Assembly: GCA_003135455.1 (NCBI GenBank)
Contig: PLBV01000056.1
Coordinates: 1-39,248 of the forward strand
DNA from: Hyphomicrobiales bacterium
GTDB taxonomy: Bacteria; Pseudomonadota; Alphaproteobacteria; Rhizobiales; Methyloligellaceae
Length of the DNA: 39,248 nucleotides
Direction: 5' to 3'
Each line of letters starts with the position of its first letter. Position 1 is the stretch's first letter. Below, one piece after another: positions 9,419 through 16,521 of this stretch. A program made the position numbers and the translations under genes. A model generated the notes under the pieces. It worked only from the letters and a program-made list of their open reading frames with translations, ran no database searches and had not been told where the DNA came from.

Positions 9419-9438
9419 TCATGAATAAAACAGGCTAG
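9419..9438 (-). repeat. Right 20-bp inverted repeat flanking the TetR-like gene
   Basis: tcatgaataaaacaggctag is the inverted partner of 8725-8744 with one mismatch, 62 bases past the TetR-like stop codon. The two repeats enclose 674 bases. Confidence 0.75.
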
Positions 9439-9516
9439 CATCGCCAAGCTCGGGAGTGCCTCAGTTTGGATAGGGGCAGTGTCTTGACTCCACGCTTGAG
9501 CGCGGATTATTAGCCA

Positions 9517-9747
9517 ATGGATTCGCTCACCTTATTCGGCCTGCTAGCTGTTACGGCCATGCTGATCTTCTATGCGCTGGAGGATCGCAGCCCGTGGTTT
9601 ATTCTGGCCTTCGCAGGCTCGTGCGTCCTAGCATCAGCATACGGCTTCCTACAGGGCGCGTGGCCTTTCGGCGTTGTTGAGGCCATATGGGCAGGTGTAG
9701 CCGCCTGGCGATGGCGCATGAAAATCAGCGATGCCCAAAGGCCCTAA
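9517..9747 (+). CDS. Small conserved membrane protein of unknown function
   Basis: The 76-residue product is mostly hydrophobic: segment one at about residues 5-20, segment two at 28-46, and a third amphipathic stretch around 48-66 ending in a basic WRWRMK tail. The motif EDRSPWFILAFAG and the following YGFLQGAWPFGVVEAIWA look like a small inner-membrane protein I know as a recurrent hypothetical in Rhizobiales. No function is established. The frame is clean. The last residues overlap the start of the small reading frame at 9731. Confidence 0.6.
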   Translation: MDSLTLFGLLAVTAMLIFYALEDRSPWFILAFAGSCVLASAYGFLQGAWPFGVVEAIWAGVAAWRWRMKISDAQRP

Positions 9748-9847
9748 GGGCGAAAAGCGACCAGCCGAATTGACCGGGACTGCCATTAAGGTCGCCAATG
9801 GCGAGAATGCCGAGAGCCACCGATTTTCCTATGCCGTCACACATTGA
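9731..9847 (+). CDS. Short basic protein, N-terminus like MPKGP-type small RNA-binding proteins, truncated
   Basis: A 38-codon frame begins ATG 9731 with MPKGPKGEKRPAELTGTAIK. This start strongly resembles a family of about 65-75-residue alphaproteobacterial proteins that I recall as beginning MPKGPxGxKRPAD and ending in a Gly/Ala/Arg-rich stretch. Here the sequence departs after about residue 22 and stops at TGA 9845-9847, so only the family N-terminus is present. It overlaps the end of the preceding membrane protein by 17 bases. It is either a truncated relic or a divergent short form. Translation is not shown, and no clear ribosome site lies just upstream. Confidence 0.4.
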   Translation: MPKGPKGEKRPAELTGTAIKVANGENAESHRFSYAVTH

Positions 9848-9923
9848 CTCAATGCTCGCGAACGAGGATGAGGTCAGTCTTGAGCGATGAATAGACCTTA
9901 GCGCGCGCCGAGCAGGGGCTTCC

Positions 9924-10610
9924 ATGACCGCGGAGAAGAAGGCAACACGGCCGGTTAGCGCCCAAAGGTCCAAAGCCAAGCAGCCCAAGACCAAAGACGA
10001 ACCGCTGACGACGGGATCGCTCGCGCCGCAGCCGGCCGCCTCTCGCTCCATCGCCGCGTCGATCGGCGCCCAGGTCCGCAGCCTTCGTCGCAAGCTCGAT
10101 CTGACCGGCGCCGAGCTCGCCGACCAGGCGGGCCTCTCGGCCGGCATGCTATCCAAGATCGAGAACGGCGCGGTATCGGCCTCGATCGAAAGCCTCGAGG
10201 CGCTCGCCCGCGCGCTGAACGTGCCCCTCACCACCTTCTTCGCCAGCTACGAGGAGCAGCGGGACTGCTCCTATGTGCTGGCGCGCCAGGGCGTGACCAT
10301 CGAGCGCCGCGGCACCAAGGCCGGACATCAATATCAGCTGCTCGGCCACTCGATTTCCGGTGAGGTCGTGGTCGAGCCTTATCTCATCACGTTGACCGAG
10401 GAAGCCAAGCCCTACGCCATGTTTCAGCATGCGGGCGTCGAGTTCATCTACATGCTGACCGGCAAGGTGCTCTACCGTCACGCCGACAAGGCCTACCCTC
10501 TGGCGCCCGGCGACGCGCTGTTCTTTGACGCGGCCGCTCTGCACGGTCCGGAGGAGCTCACCAAGCTCCCCATGACCTACCTGTCCATCATCATCTACCC
10601 GCGCGGCTGA
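9924..10610 (+). CDS. XRE-family regulator with C-terminal cupin domain
   Basis: The product has 228 residues. Residues 1-45 are a charged, disordered tail. Residues about 46-105 are an XRE helix-turn-helix (QVRSLRRKLDLTGAELADQAGLS, then MLSKIENGAVSAS). Residues about 155-228 form a small cupin barrel (FQHAGVEFIYMLTGKVLYRH, LAPGDALFFDA). HTH-cupin proteins commonly sense a small metabolite and repress or activate an adjacent operon. It ends 109 bases upstream of mgsA on the same strand, the classical position for the local regulator of methylamine genes, with the inverted repeat at 10623-10641 as a candidate operator. The ligand is unknown; methylamine, glutamate or N-methylglutamate are guesses. 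Confidence 0.85.
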   Translation: MTAEKKATRPVSAQRSKAKQPKTKDEPLTTGSLAPQPAASRSIAASIGAQVRSLRRKLDLTGAELADQAGLSAGMLSKIENGAVSASIESLEALARALNVPLTTFFASYEEQRDCSYVLARQGVTIERRGTKAGHQYQLLGHSISGEVVVEPYLITLTEEAKPYAMFQHAGVEFIYMLTGKVLYRHADKAYPLAPGDALFFDAAALHGPEELTKLPMTYLSIIIYPRG

Positions 10611-10622
10611 CGCCGTCTGCTC

Positions 10623-10684
10623 AATTTCTCAGCAGGAAATTAATATTCTGGACAGTTGACACCGTTCCGCTTGAGCGGCTAGTT
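10623..10684 (+). promoter_or_regulatory. Candidate operator and promoter of the mgs-gmaS-mgd operon
   Basis: A perfect 6-base inverted repeat aatttc-N7-gaaatt (10623-10641) is followed by TTGACA (10656-10661), a 17-base spacer and a weak -10-like CTAGTT (10679-10684), 36 bases before the mgsA start. The -35 and spacing are good, the -10 poor. The inverted repeat could be the XRE-regulator site. Confidence 0.4.
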
Positions 10685-10719
10685 TCTGGGGAGCACTCAG
10701 GGAGAAGTGGCAGGTTGAA

Positions 10720-11619
10720 ATGTGCGGAATCGTCGGGCTGTTTCTGAAGAACAAGGCGCTTGAGCCTGAGCTTGGCAGCCTGATGGCCAAGATGCTCGGC
10801 ACCATGTGCGATCGCGGGCCGGATAGCGCGGGCTTCGCCATCTATGGCTCGGGCAATCGCGAGCATGTGAAGCTCACGCTTCGCGCCGCGTCGGCGGACA
10901 CCGATTTTGCCGCTCTCGCCAAGAAGGTCGAGGCCGCGATCGGCGCTCCCGTCACCGTTGAGACCCACGCCACCCACGCTGTATTCAAGCTGCCCACGGC
11001 GTCGGAAGATAAGGCCCGCCAGGCGATCGAGGGTTCAAGCTGCGGCGTGAAGGTGGTGGGCGCTGGCACCCGCATGGAGCTTTATAAAGAGGTCGGTCGG
11101 CCCGACGCGGTGGCCAAGCGCTTCGATCTCGCGCACATGGCCGGCTCCCACGCCATCGCCCATACCCGCATGGCGACGGAATCGGCGGTGACCACCGATG
11201 GCGCCCATCCCTTCTCCACCGGCCGCGATCAATGCCTCGTGCATAACGGCTCCCTCTCCAACCACAACGGGCTCCGCCGGCAGCTCGAGCGCAAGGGCCT
11301 GCACTTCGAGACCGAGAACGACACCGAGGTGGCGGCGGGCTATCTCACCTGGCGCATGAGCGAGGGCGCTAGTCTGGGTGAGGCGCTGCAGAAGTCGCTT
11401 ACCGATCTCGACGGCTTCTACACCTTCGTCGTGGGCACCGAGAATGGCTTTGGCGTGCTGCGCGACCCTATCGCTTGCAAGCCCGCGGTGATGGCCGAGA
11501 CCGACGACTATGTCGCCTTCGGCTCCGAATATCGCGCGCTTGCCGGGCTTCCCGGTATCGACAAGGCCAAGGTCTGGGAGCCCGAGCCCGCCACGGTCTA
11601 TTTCTGGGAGCACCACTGA
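10720..11619 (+). CDS. mgsA: N-methylglutamate synthase subunit A (glutamine amidotransferase-like)
   Basis: The 299-residue product begins MCGIVGLF, so Cys2 becomes the N-terminal nucleophile of a class II glutamine amidotransferase after Met removal. CDRGPDSAGFA, HTRMATESAV and HNGSLSNH are the conserved binding loops of this domain (GlxB/PurF type). N-methylglutamate synthase, a three-subunit relative of glutamate synthase, transfers methylamine-derived nitrogen onto 2-oxoglutarate in the indirect methylamine pathway. The subunit A call follows from the three-gene order with GltS-like B and C subunits and the adjacent gmaS. The stop overlaps the next start by one base (TGATG at 11617-11621), implying coupled translation. 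The same family is sometimes named glxB, but the gmaS/mgd context decides. Confidence 0.9.
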   Translation: MCGIVGLFLKNKALEPELGSLMAKMLGTMCDRGPDSAGFAIYGSGNREHVKLTLRAASADTDFAALAKKVEAAIGAPVTVETHATHAVFKLPTASEDKARQAIEGSSCGVKVVGAGTRMELYKEVGRPDAVAKRFDLAHMAGSHAIAHTRMATESAVTTDGAHPFSTGRDQCLVHNGSLSNHNGLRRQLERKGLHFETENDTEVAAGYLTWRMSEGASLGEALQKSLTDLDGFYTFVVGTENGFGVLRDPIACKPAVMAETDDYVAFGSEYRALAGLPGIDKAKVWEPEPATVYFWEHH

Positions 11620-12308
11620 TGCCGGTGGTCGATCTCGAGGTTACGAGCTTGCGCGACTTCAATCAGATGCTGCATGGACTGGGGGATGGCACCAACGAGA
11701 CCTATTTCCGCGTCATCAATCCGCGCGGGCGCCACGCCATAGCCGCCGGCATCGACGCAGCCGTGACCGTCGAGATCGACGGCAATGCCGGCTATTACTG
11801 CGCCGGTATGAACAAGCAGGCGACCGTCATCATCAATGGCAGCGCAGGCGTGGGCGTCGCCGAGAACATGATGTCGGGCTCCGTCCGCGTCAAAGGCGAT
11901 GCCTCGGCGTCGGCCGGCGCCGCGGGCTGCGGCGGGTTGCTGGTCATCGACGGCAATGCCTCGGGCCGCTGCGGCATCTCCGCTCGCGGCATCGAGATCG
12001 TGGTCAAGGGCTCGGTGGGCCACATGTCGGCCTTCATGGCACAGGCCGGCACGTTGGTGGTGCTGGGCGATGCGGGCGAGGCCCTCGGCGACTCCATCTA
12101 TGAGGCGCGGCTTTTCGTTCGCGGCGAGGTGAAGAGCCTCGGGTCGGACTGCATCGAGAAACCCATCTCCGACGGACACAAGGACAAGCTGGGCAAGCTG
12201 CTGGAAGAAGCGGGCATGGGCGGCGAAGTGGATCTGAGCGAGTTCCGCCGCTTCGGCTCCGGCCGCACCCTCTATCACTTCCACATGGACAATCTGGGGG
12301 CTTATTGA
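11619..12308 (+). CDS. mgsB: N-methylglutamate synthase subunit B (GltS C-terminal beta-helix-like)
   Basis: The 229-residue protein is made of short Gly-rich repeats with alternating hydrophobic residues (INGSAGVGVAENM, GSVRVKGDASASAGAAGCGG, VIDGNASGRCGI). This is the right-handed beta-helix found at the C-terminus of the glutamate synthase large subunit (GXGXG domain, also in FwdC and GlxC). In GltS it is structural and helps couple the amidotransferase and synthase sites. Here it is a separate subunit of the NMG synthase. Start and stop overlap neighbours by one base on each side (11619 and 12308), so the three mgs genes are translationally linked. Confidence 0.88.
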   Translation: MPVVDLEVTSLRDFNQMLHGLGDGTNETYFRVINPRGRHAIAAGIDAAVTVEIDGNAGYYCAGMNKQATVIINGSAGVGVAENMMSGSVRVKGDASASAGAAGCGGLLVIDGNASGRCGISARGIEIVVKGSVGHMSAFMAQAGTLVVLGDAGEALGDSIYEARLFVRGEVKSLGSDCIEKPISDGHKDKLGKLLEEAGMGGEVDLSEFRRFGSGRTLYHFHMDNLGAY

Positions 12309-13648
12309 TGGGCGCGGAAAGCCGCTGGGTGCATACGCCGCCGCGTACCTCGGCCACCTTCGACGAGCACGCCATCGCCGAGATCCATCGTGCGGCGGCG
12401 ACGGGCATCTACGACATCCGCGGCTTCGGCGCCAAGCGCAAGGTGCCGCATTTCGACGATCTCCTGTTCCTCGGCGCCTCCATGAGCCGCTATCCGCTCG
12501 AGGGCTATCGCGAGCGCTGCGCCACCGACGTGGTGCTCGGCGAGCGCTTCGCCAAGAAGCCGGTGCACCTCAAGATACCCATCACTATCGCCGGCATGAG
12601 CTTTGGCTCCTTGTCGGGCGGGGCGAAGGAGGCGCTCGGCCGCGGTGCCTCGGCCGTCGGCACCTCGACCACCACCGGCGATGGCGGCATGACCGAGGAG
12701 GAGCGCCAGTCTTCCAAGATGTTGGTCTATCAGATCCTGCCCTCCCGCTATGGCATGAACCCCGATCATCTGCGCCAAGCCGACGCCATCGAGATCGTCA
12801 TCGGCCAGGGCGCCAAGCCCGGCGGCGGCGGCATGCTGCTCGGCCAGAAGATCTCGCCCCGCGTGGCCGCGATGCGCACGCTGCCCGAGGGGATCGACCA
12901 GCGCTCCGCCTGCCGCCACCCCGACTGGACCGGACCCGACGATTTGGAGATCAAGATCGAGGAGCTGCGCGAGATCACCGACTGGCAGAAGCCCATCTAC
13001 GTCAAGATCGGCGCCGCGCGCCCTTATTTCGATACCGCGCTCGCGGTGAAGGCGGGCGCCGATGTTGTGGTGCTGGACGGCATGCAGGGCGGCACCGCGG
13101 CCACGCAAGAGGTGTTCATCGAGCATGTCGGCATTCCCATCCTCGCCGCCATCCGCCCGGCGGTGCAGGCATTGCAGGAACTCGACATGCACCGCAAGGT
13201 GCAGCTCATCGTCTCGGGCGGTATCCGCAACGGCGCCGACGTGGCCAAGGCCTTGGCGCTTGGCGCCGACGCGGTCTCGATCGGCACGGCGGCGCTGATC
13301 GCGCTTGGCGACAATGCGCGCGAGCTCGACGAGGAATACCGCAAGATCGGCAGCCAGGCCGGCTCCTACGACGACTGGCACGAGGGGCGCGACCCCGCCG
13401 GCATCACCACGCAAGATCCGGAGCTGATGCAGCGCTTCGACCCCATCGCGGGCGGGCGCCGGCTCGCCAACTATCTTGCTGTGCTGACGCTGGAGACCCA
13501 GACCATCGCGCGCGCTTGCGGCAAGAGCCACGTGCACAATCTGGAGCCCGAGGACCTCGTGGCCCTCACCGTCGAGGCGGCGGCGATGGCGAAGGTGCCG
13601 CTCGCCGGCACGAATTGGATACCAGGTAAAGAGGGCGGTTCGCTCTGA
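12308..13648 (+). CDS. mgsC: N-methylglutamate synthase subunit C (FMN-binding GltS-like synthase domain)
   Basis: The 446-residue protein is the central/FMN domain of glutamate synthase as a free-standing polypeptide. Visible family features include ITIAGMSFGSLSGGAKEALG (substrate loop), GQGAKPGGGGMLLGQK, the barrel strand KIGAARPYFDTAL, and the FMN phosphate-binding stretch IVSGGIRNGADVAKALALGA. It would catalyse the reductive or transfer step of N-methylglutamate formation with the A and B subunits. The ATG 12308 overlaps the mgsB stop (TGATG); a TTG three bases earlier is not needed. The gene is intact and of normal length. GlxD is the closest alternative name. Confidence 0.9.
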   Translation: MGAESRWVHTPPRTSATFDEHAIAEIHRAAATGIYDIRGFGAKRKVPHFDDLLFLGASMSRYPLEGYRERCATDVVLGERFAKKPVHLKIPITIAGMSFGSLSGGAKEALGRGASAVGTSTTTGDGGMTEEERQSSKMLVYQILPSRYGMNPDHLRQADAIEIVIGQGAKPGGGGMLLGQKISPRVAAMRTLPEGIDQRSACRHPDWTGPDDLEIKIEELREITDWQKPIYVKIGAARPYFDTALAVKAGADVVVLDGMQGGTAATQEVFIEHVGIPILAAIRPAVQALQELDMHRKVQLIVSGGIRNGADVAKALALGADAVSIGTAALIALGDNARELDEEYRKIGSQAGSYDDWHEGRDPAGITTQDPELMQRFDPIAGGRRLANYLAVLTLETQTIARACGKSHVHNLEPEDLVALTVEAAAMAKVPLAGTNWIPGKEGGSL

Positions 13649-13668
13649 AGTCGGGGAGTAACGAAGGC

Positions 13669-14976
13669 ATGGCTATGGATCTCGCGCAGGCCGCCAAAGA
13701 ACGCGGCATCAAATATTTCCTCATCAGCTATGTCGATCTGTTCGGCACCATGCGGGCGAAGCTCGTGCCGGCGGCCGCCATCGGCGGCATGGCCAAGTCG
13801 GGAGCGGGCTTTGCCGGCTTTGCCAGCTGGCTCGACATGACGCCGGCCGATCCCGACATGCTCGCGATCCCTGATCCGGACCGCCTGATGCAGCTCCCCT
13901 GGCGCAAAGAGGTGGGCTGGCTCGCGGCCGACCCCTATATGAGCGGCAAGCTCGTCGCCCAGGCGCCGCGCAACGTGCTGAAGCGGGTGATCGCCGACGC
14001 CGCGGCCAAGGGCTATGAGCTCAAGACCGGCGTCGAATGCGAGTTCTTTCTCATCGGCGCCGACGGACAGACCATCTCCGACCTGAGCGATCATCAAGCC
14101 AAGCCCTGCTACGACCAGCAGGCGCTGATGCGCCGCTACGACGTCATCACCGAGATCTGCGATTCGATGCTGGAGCTCGGCTGGTGCCCGTATCAGAACG
14201 ACCATGAGGACGCCAATGGCCAGTTCGAGATGAACTGGCAATATGACAGCGCCCTGCGCACCGCCGATCGCCACGCCTTTTTCAAATATATGGTCAAGTC
14301 GATCGCCGAGAAGCACGGGCTCCGCGCGACCTTCATGCCGAAGCCGTTCTCGAATCTGACCGGCAATGGCTGCCACGTGCACGTCTCGCTCTGGTCGAAG
14401 GAAACGGGCAAGAACCTGTTCGAGGACGCGCAAGACCCGATGGGCCTGTCGGCGCTCGGCTATCAGTTCATCGCCGGGCTGATCCACTCGGCCGAAGCGC
14501 TCGCCGCCATCACCAATCCCACCGTCAACTCCTATAAGCGCATCAACGCGCCGCGCACGCTGTCCGGCGCGAGCTGGTCGCCCAACACCGTCACCTATAC
14601 CGGCAACAACCGCACCCACATGATCCGCATCCCCGAGGCTGGACGCTTCGAGCTCAGGCTTGCCGACGGCTCGGTCAATCCTTACGCGTTGCAGGCCGCC
14701 GTGCTCACCGCGGGGCTCGACGGCATGGAGCACAAGCGCGACCCTGGTCCGCGGCTGGACATCGACATGTATGCGGAAGGCCACACGGTGAAGGACGCCA
14801 AACGCTTGCCGCTCAATCTGCTCGATGCGCTGCGCGCGCTCGACACTTCGAGCATCCTGCGGGCCGGGCTCGGCGAGTCCTTTGTGTCGGCCTATCTCAA
14901 GCTGAAGCACGCCGACTGGAACGAGTATGCGAGCCACCTGACCGAGTGGGAGCGGCGCACGACGCTTGATTGCTGA
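13669..14976 (+). CDS. gmaS: Gamma-glutamylmethylamide synthetase (type III glutamine synthetase-like)
   Basis: GmaS ligates methylamine to glutamate with ATP, giving gamma-glutamylmethylamide, the entry step of the indirect methylamine pathway. The 435-residue product has the glutamine-synthetase core: the N-terminal beta-grasp ends in YVDLFGTMRAKLVPA, GVECEFFL supplies metal-binding Glu residues, NGCHVHVSLW contains the conserved His pair, NPTVNSYKRI is the ATP-binding signature, and RFELRLADGSVNPY follows. A pathway-specific role is supported by the location between mgsABC and mgdABCD. The start at ATG 13669 has ggggagtaacgaagg upstream; a second ATG two codons later is also possible. The frame is complete. 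Confidence 0.92.
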   Translation: MAMDLAQAAKERGIKYFLISYVDLFGTMRAKLVPAAAIGGMAKSGAGFAGFASWLDMTPADPDMLAIPDPDRLMQLPWRKEVGWLAADPYMSGKLVAQAPRNVLKRVIADAAAKGYELKTGVECEFFLIGADGQTISDLSDHQAKPCYDQQALMRRYDVITEICDSMLELGWCPYQNDHEDANGQFEMNWQYDSALRTADRHAFFKYMVKSIAEKHGLRATFMPKPFSNLTGNGCHVHVSLWSKETGKNLFEDAQDPMGLSALGYQFIAGLIHSAEALAAITNPTVNSYKRINAPRTLSGASWSPNTVTYTGNNRTHMIRIPEAGRFELRLADGSVNPYALQAAVLTAGLDGMEHKRDPGPRLDIDMYAEGHTVKDAKRLPLNLLDALRALDTSSILRAGLGESFVSAYLKLKHADWNEYASHLTEWERRTTLDC

Positions 14977-16242
14977 GTGGGCCCAAGAAGCTTGCGCTAC
15001 TCGCTTTTCAACCTCGTTTCGCAGACCTTCGCCGGCAATCGCGGCTGGACGCCCGCTTGGCGCAAACCCGCGCCCAAGCCCGCCTATGACGTGGTCATCG
15101 TCGGCGGCGGCGGCCACGGCCTCGCCACCGCCTATTACCTCGCCAAGCAGCATGGGATCTCAAATGTCGCGGTGGTGGAGAAGGGCTATCTCGGCTCGGG
15201 CAATGTTGGGCGCAACACCACCATCGTCCGCTCCAACTATCTGCTTCCAGAGAACATCGCCTTCTATGAGCGCTCGCTCAAGCTGTGGGAGGGGCTGGCG
15301 CAAGAGCTCAACTTCAACACCATGGTGAGCCAGCGCGGCGTCATCAACGTCTACCATTCCGACCCCCAGCGAAACGCCTATGTGCGGCGTGGTAACGCCA
15401 TGCGGCTCTCCGGCGCCGATGCCGAGCTGCTCAGCCGCGACCAGGTGCGCGAGCTCTTGCCCTTTGCCGATTTCGACAATGCCAGATTTCCCATCCGCGG
15501 CGCGCTGATGCAACGGCGCGGCGGCACGGTGCGCCATGACGCCGTTGCCTGGGGCTATGCGCGCGCGGCGGATGCGCAGGGCGTGGACATCATCGAGAAT
15601 TGCGAGGTGACGGGGATCAGCATCGAGCAGGGCCGGGTGAGGGGGGTGCAGACCACGCGCGGCTTCATCGGCGCGGGCAAGCTTGGGCTGGCGGTCGCCG
15701 GCAACAGCTCCCACGTCGCAGCACTCGCCGGGCTGAGGCTGCCCATCGAGAGCCATGTGATCCAGGCCTTTGTCAGCGAAGGGCTGAAGCCGCTCATCGA
15801 CAATGTCGTCACCTTCGGCGCCGGCCATTTCTATGTCAGCCAGTCCGACAAGGGCGGCCTCGTCTTCGGCGGCGATCTCGACGGCTACAACTCCTATGCC
15901 CAGCGCGGCAATCTGCCGGTGGTGGAGGACGTGGCGGAGGGCGCTTGCGCGCTGTTCCCCAATCTCGCGCGGCTCCGCATCCTGCGCAATTGGGGCGGCA
16001 TCATCGACATGACCATGGACGGCTCGCCCATCATCGACAAGACCGGGATCGGCGGCCTCTATTTCAACGGCGGCTGGTGCTATGGCGGCTTCAAGGCGAC
16101 GCCTGCCTCGGGTGCCAGCTTTGCCCATCTCATCGCCAAGGATGAGCCCGACGCGCTGATCCGCCCCTTTCGTCTCGACCGTTTCGCCCGTGGCGCGATC
16201 CTCGACGAGAAGGGCATGGGCGCCCAACCCAATCTCCATTAG
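14977..16242 (+). CDS. mgdA: N-methylglutamate dehydrogenase subunit A (sarcosine oxidase beta-like flavoprotein)
   Basis: The product (about 421 residues) carries an N-terminal dinucleotide fold VVIVGGGGHGLATAYYLA (residues about 39-56), followed by VEKGYLGSGNVGRNTTIVRSNY, which matches the covalent-flavin and substrate region of the sarcosine oxidase beta subunit. The C-terminal part has GGIIDMTMDGSPIIDK and YFNGGWCYGGFKATPASG, typical of DAO-fold oxidases. It would oxidise N-methylglutamate back to glutamate and release the methyl carbon. GTG 14977 directly follows the gmaS stop; TTG 14992, giving MRYSLFNL, is an equally plausible start because sarcosine oxidase beta subunits usually begin this way. 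The context settles the NMG dehydrogenase role over true sarcosine oxidase. Confidence 0.9.
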   Translation: MGPRSLRYSLFNLVSQTFAGNRGWTPAWRKPAPKPAYDVVIVGGGGHGLATAYYLAKQHGISNVAVVEKGYLGSGNVGRNTTIVRSNYLLPENIAFYERSLKLWEGLAQELNFNTMVSQRGVINVYHSDPQRNAYVRRGNAMRLSGADAELLSRDQVRELLPFADFDNARFPIRGALMQRRGGTVRHDAVAWGYARAADAQGVDIIENCEVTGISIEQGRVRGVQTTRGFIGAGKLGLAVAGNSSHVAALAGLRLPIESHVIQAFVSEGLKPLIDNVVTFGAGHFYVSQSDKGGLVFGGDLDGYNSYAQRGNLPVVEDVAEGACALFPNLARLRILRNWGGIIDMTMDGSPIIDKTGIGGLYFNGGWCYGGFKATPASGASFAHLIAKDEPDALIRPFRLDRFARGAILDEKGMGAQPNLH

Positions 16243-16251
16243 CGGCAGAGC

Positions 16252-16521
16252 ATGCGCATCAAATGTCCCTATTGCGGCGAGCGCGACGCGGCCGAGTTCA
16301 CCTATCTCGGTGCCGCCGATCTCGTGCGCCCCGATGCGGCAGCAAAGGACGCGGCAAGCGCCTTTTATGAGTACGTTTATATTCGCGACAATCCGGCCGG
16401 CCCCCATGCCGAGCTCTGGTATCACGCCGGCGGCTGCCGCTCCTGGCTCAGGGTCGTGCGCGATACGCGCACCCACGCGATCGCGAGCGCCGAGCTCGTC
16501 AAGCGCGACGGGACGGGCTGA
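16252..16521 (+). CDS. mgdB: N-methylglutamate dehydrogenase subunit B (sarcosine oxidase delta-like, zinc-binding)
   Basis: This is a small 89-residue subunit. It begins MRIKCPYCGERD, giving a Cys-x2-Cys pair (residues 5 and 8), with a His and Cys in WYHAGGCRSW near residues 58-63. Together these form the single zinc site of the SoxD delta family. The C-terminal VVRDTRTH pattern is also family-typical. It has a structural role in the heterotetramer. It starts ten bases after mgdA and its TGA overlaps the mgdC start by one base. Confidence 0.9.
   Translation: MRIKCPYCGERDAAEFTYLGAADLVRPDAAAKDAASAFYEYVYIRDNPAGPHAELWYHAGGCRSWLRVVRDTRTHAIASAELVKRDGTG

Noticed and set aside
10720-13648. Ordinary glutamate synthase or glxBCD of unknown role
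   Set aside because: Direct linkage to gmaS and the four sarcosine-oxidase-like mgd genes fits only the N-methylglutamate pathway.
13471-15153. Long minus-strand open frame of 560 codons
   Set aside because: It lies opposite gmaS and mgsC, has no family motifs, and is a product of GC-rich codon bias. The same applies to the frames opposite mgsC (12302-13537), mgdA (15160-16476), mgdC (17826-19277), xoxF (34993-36348) and the XoxJ-like gene (37791-39167).
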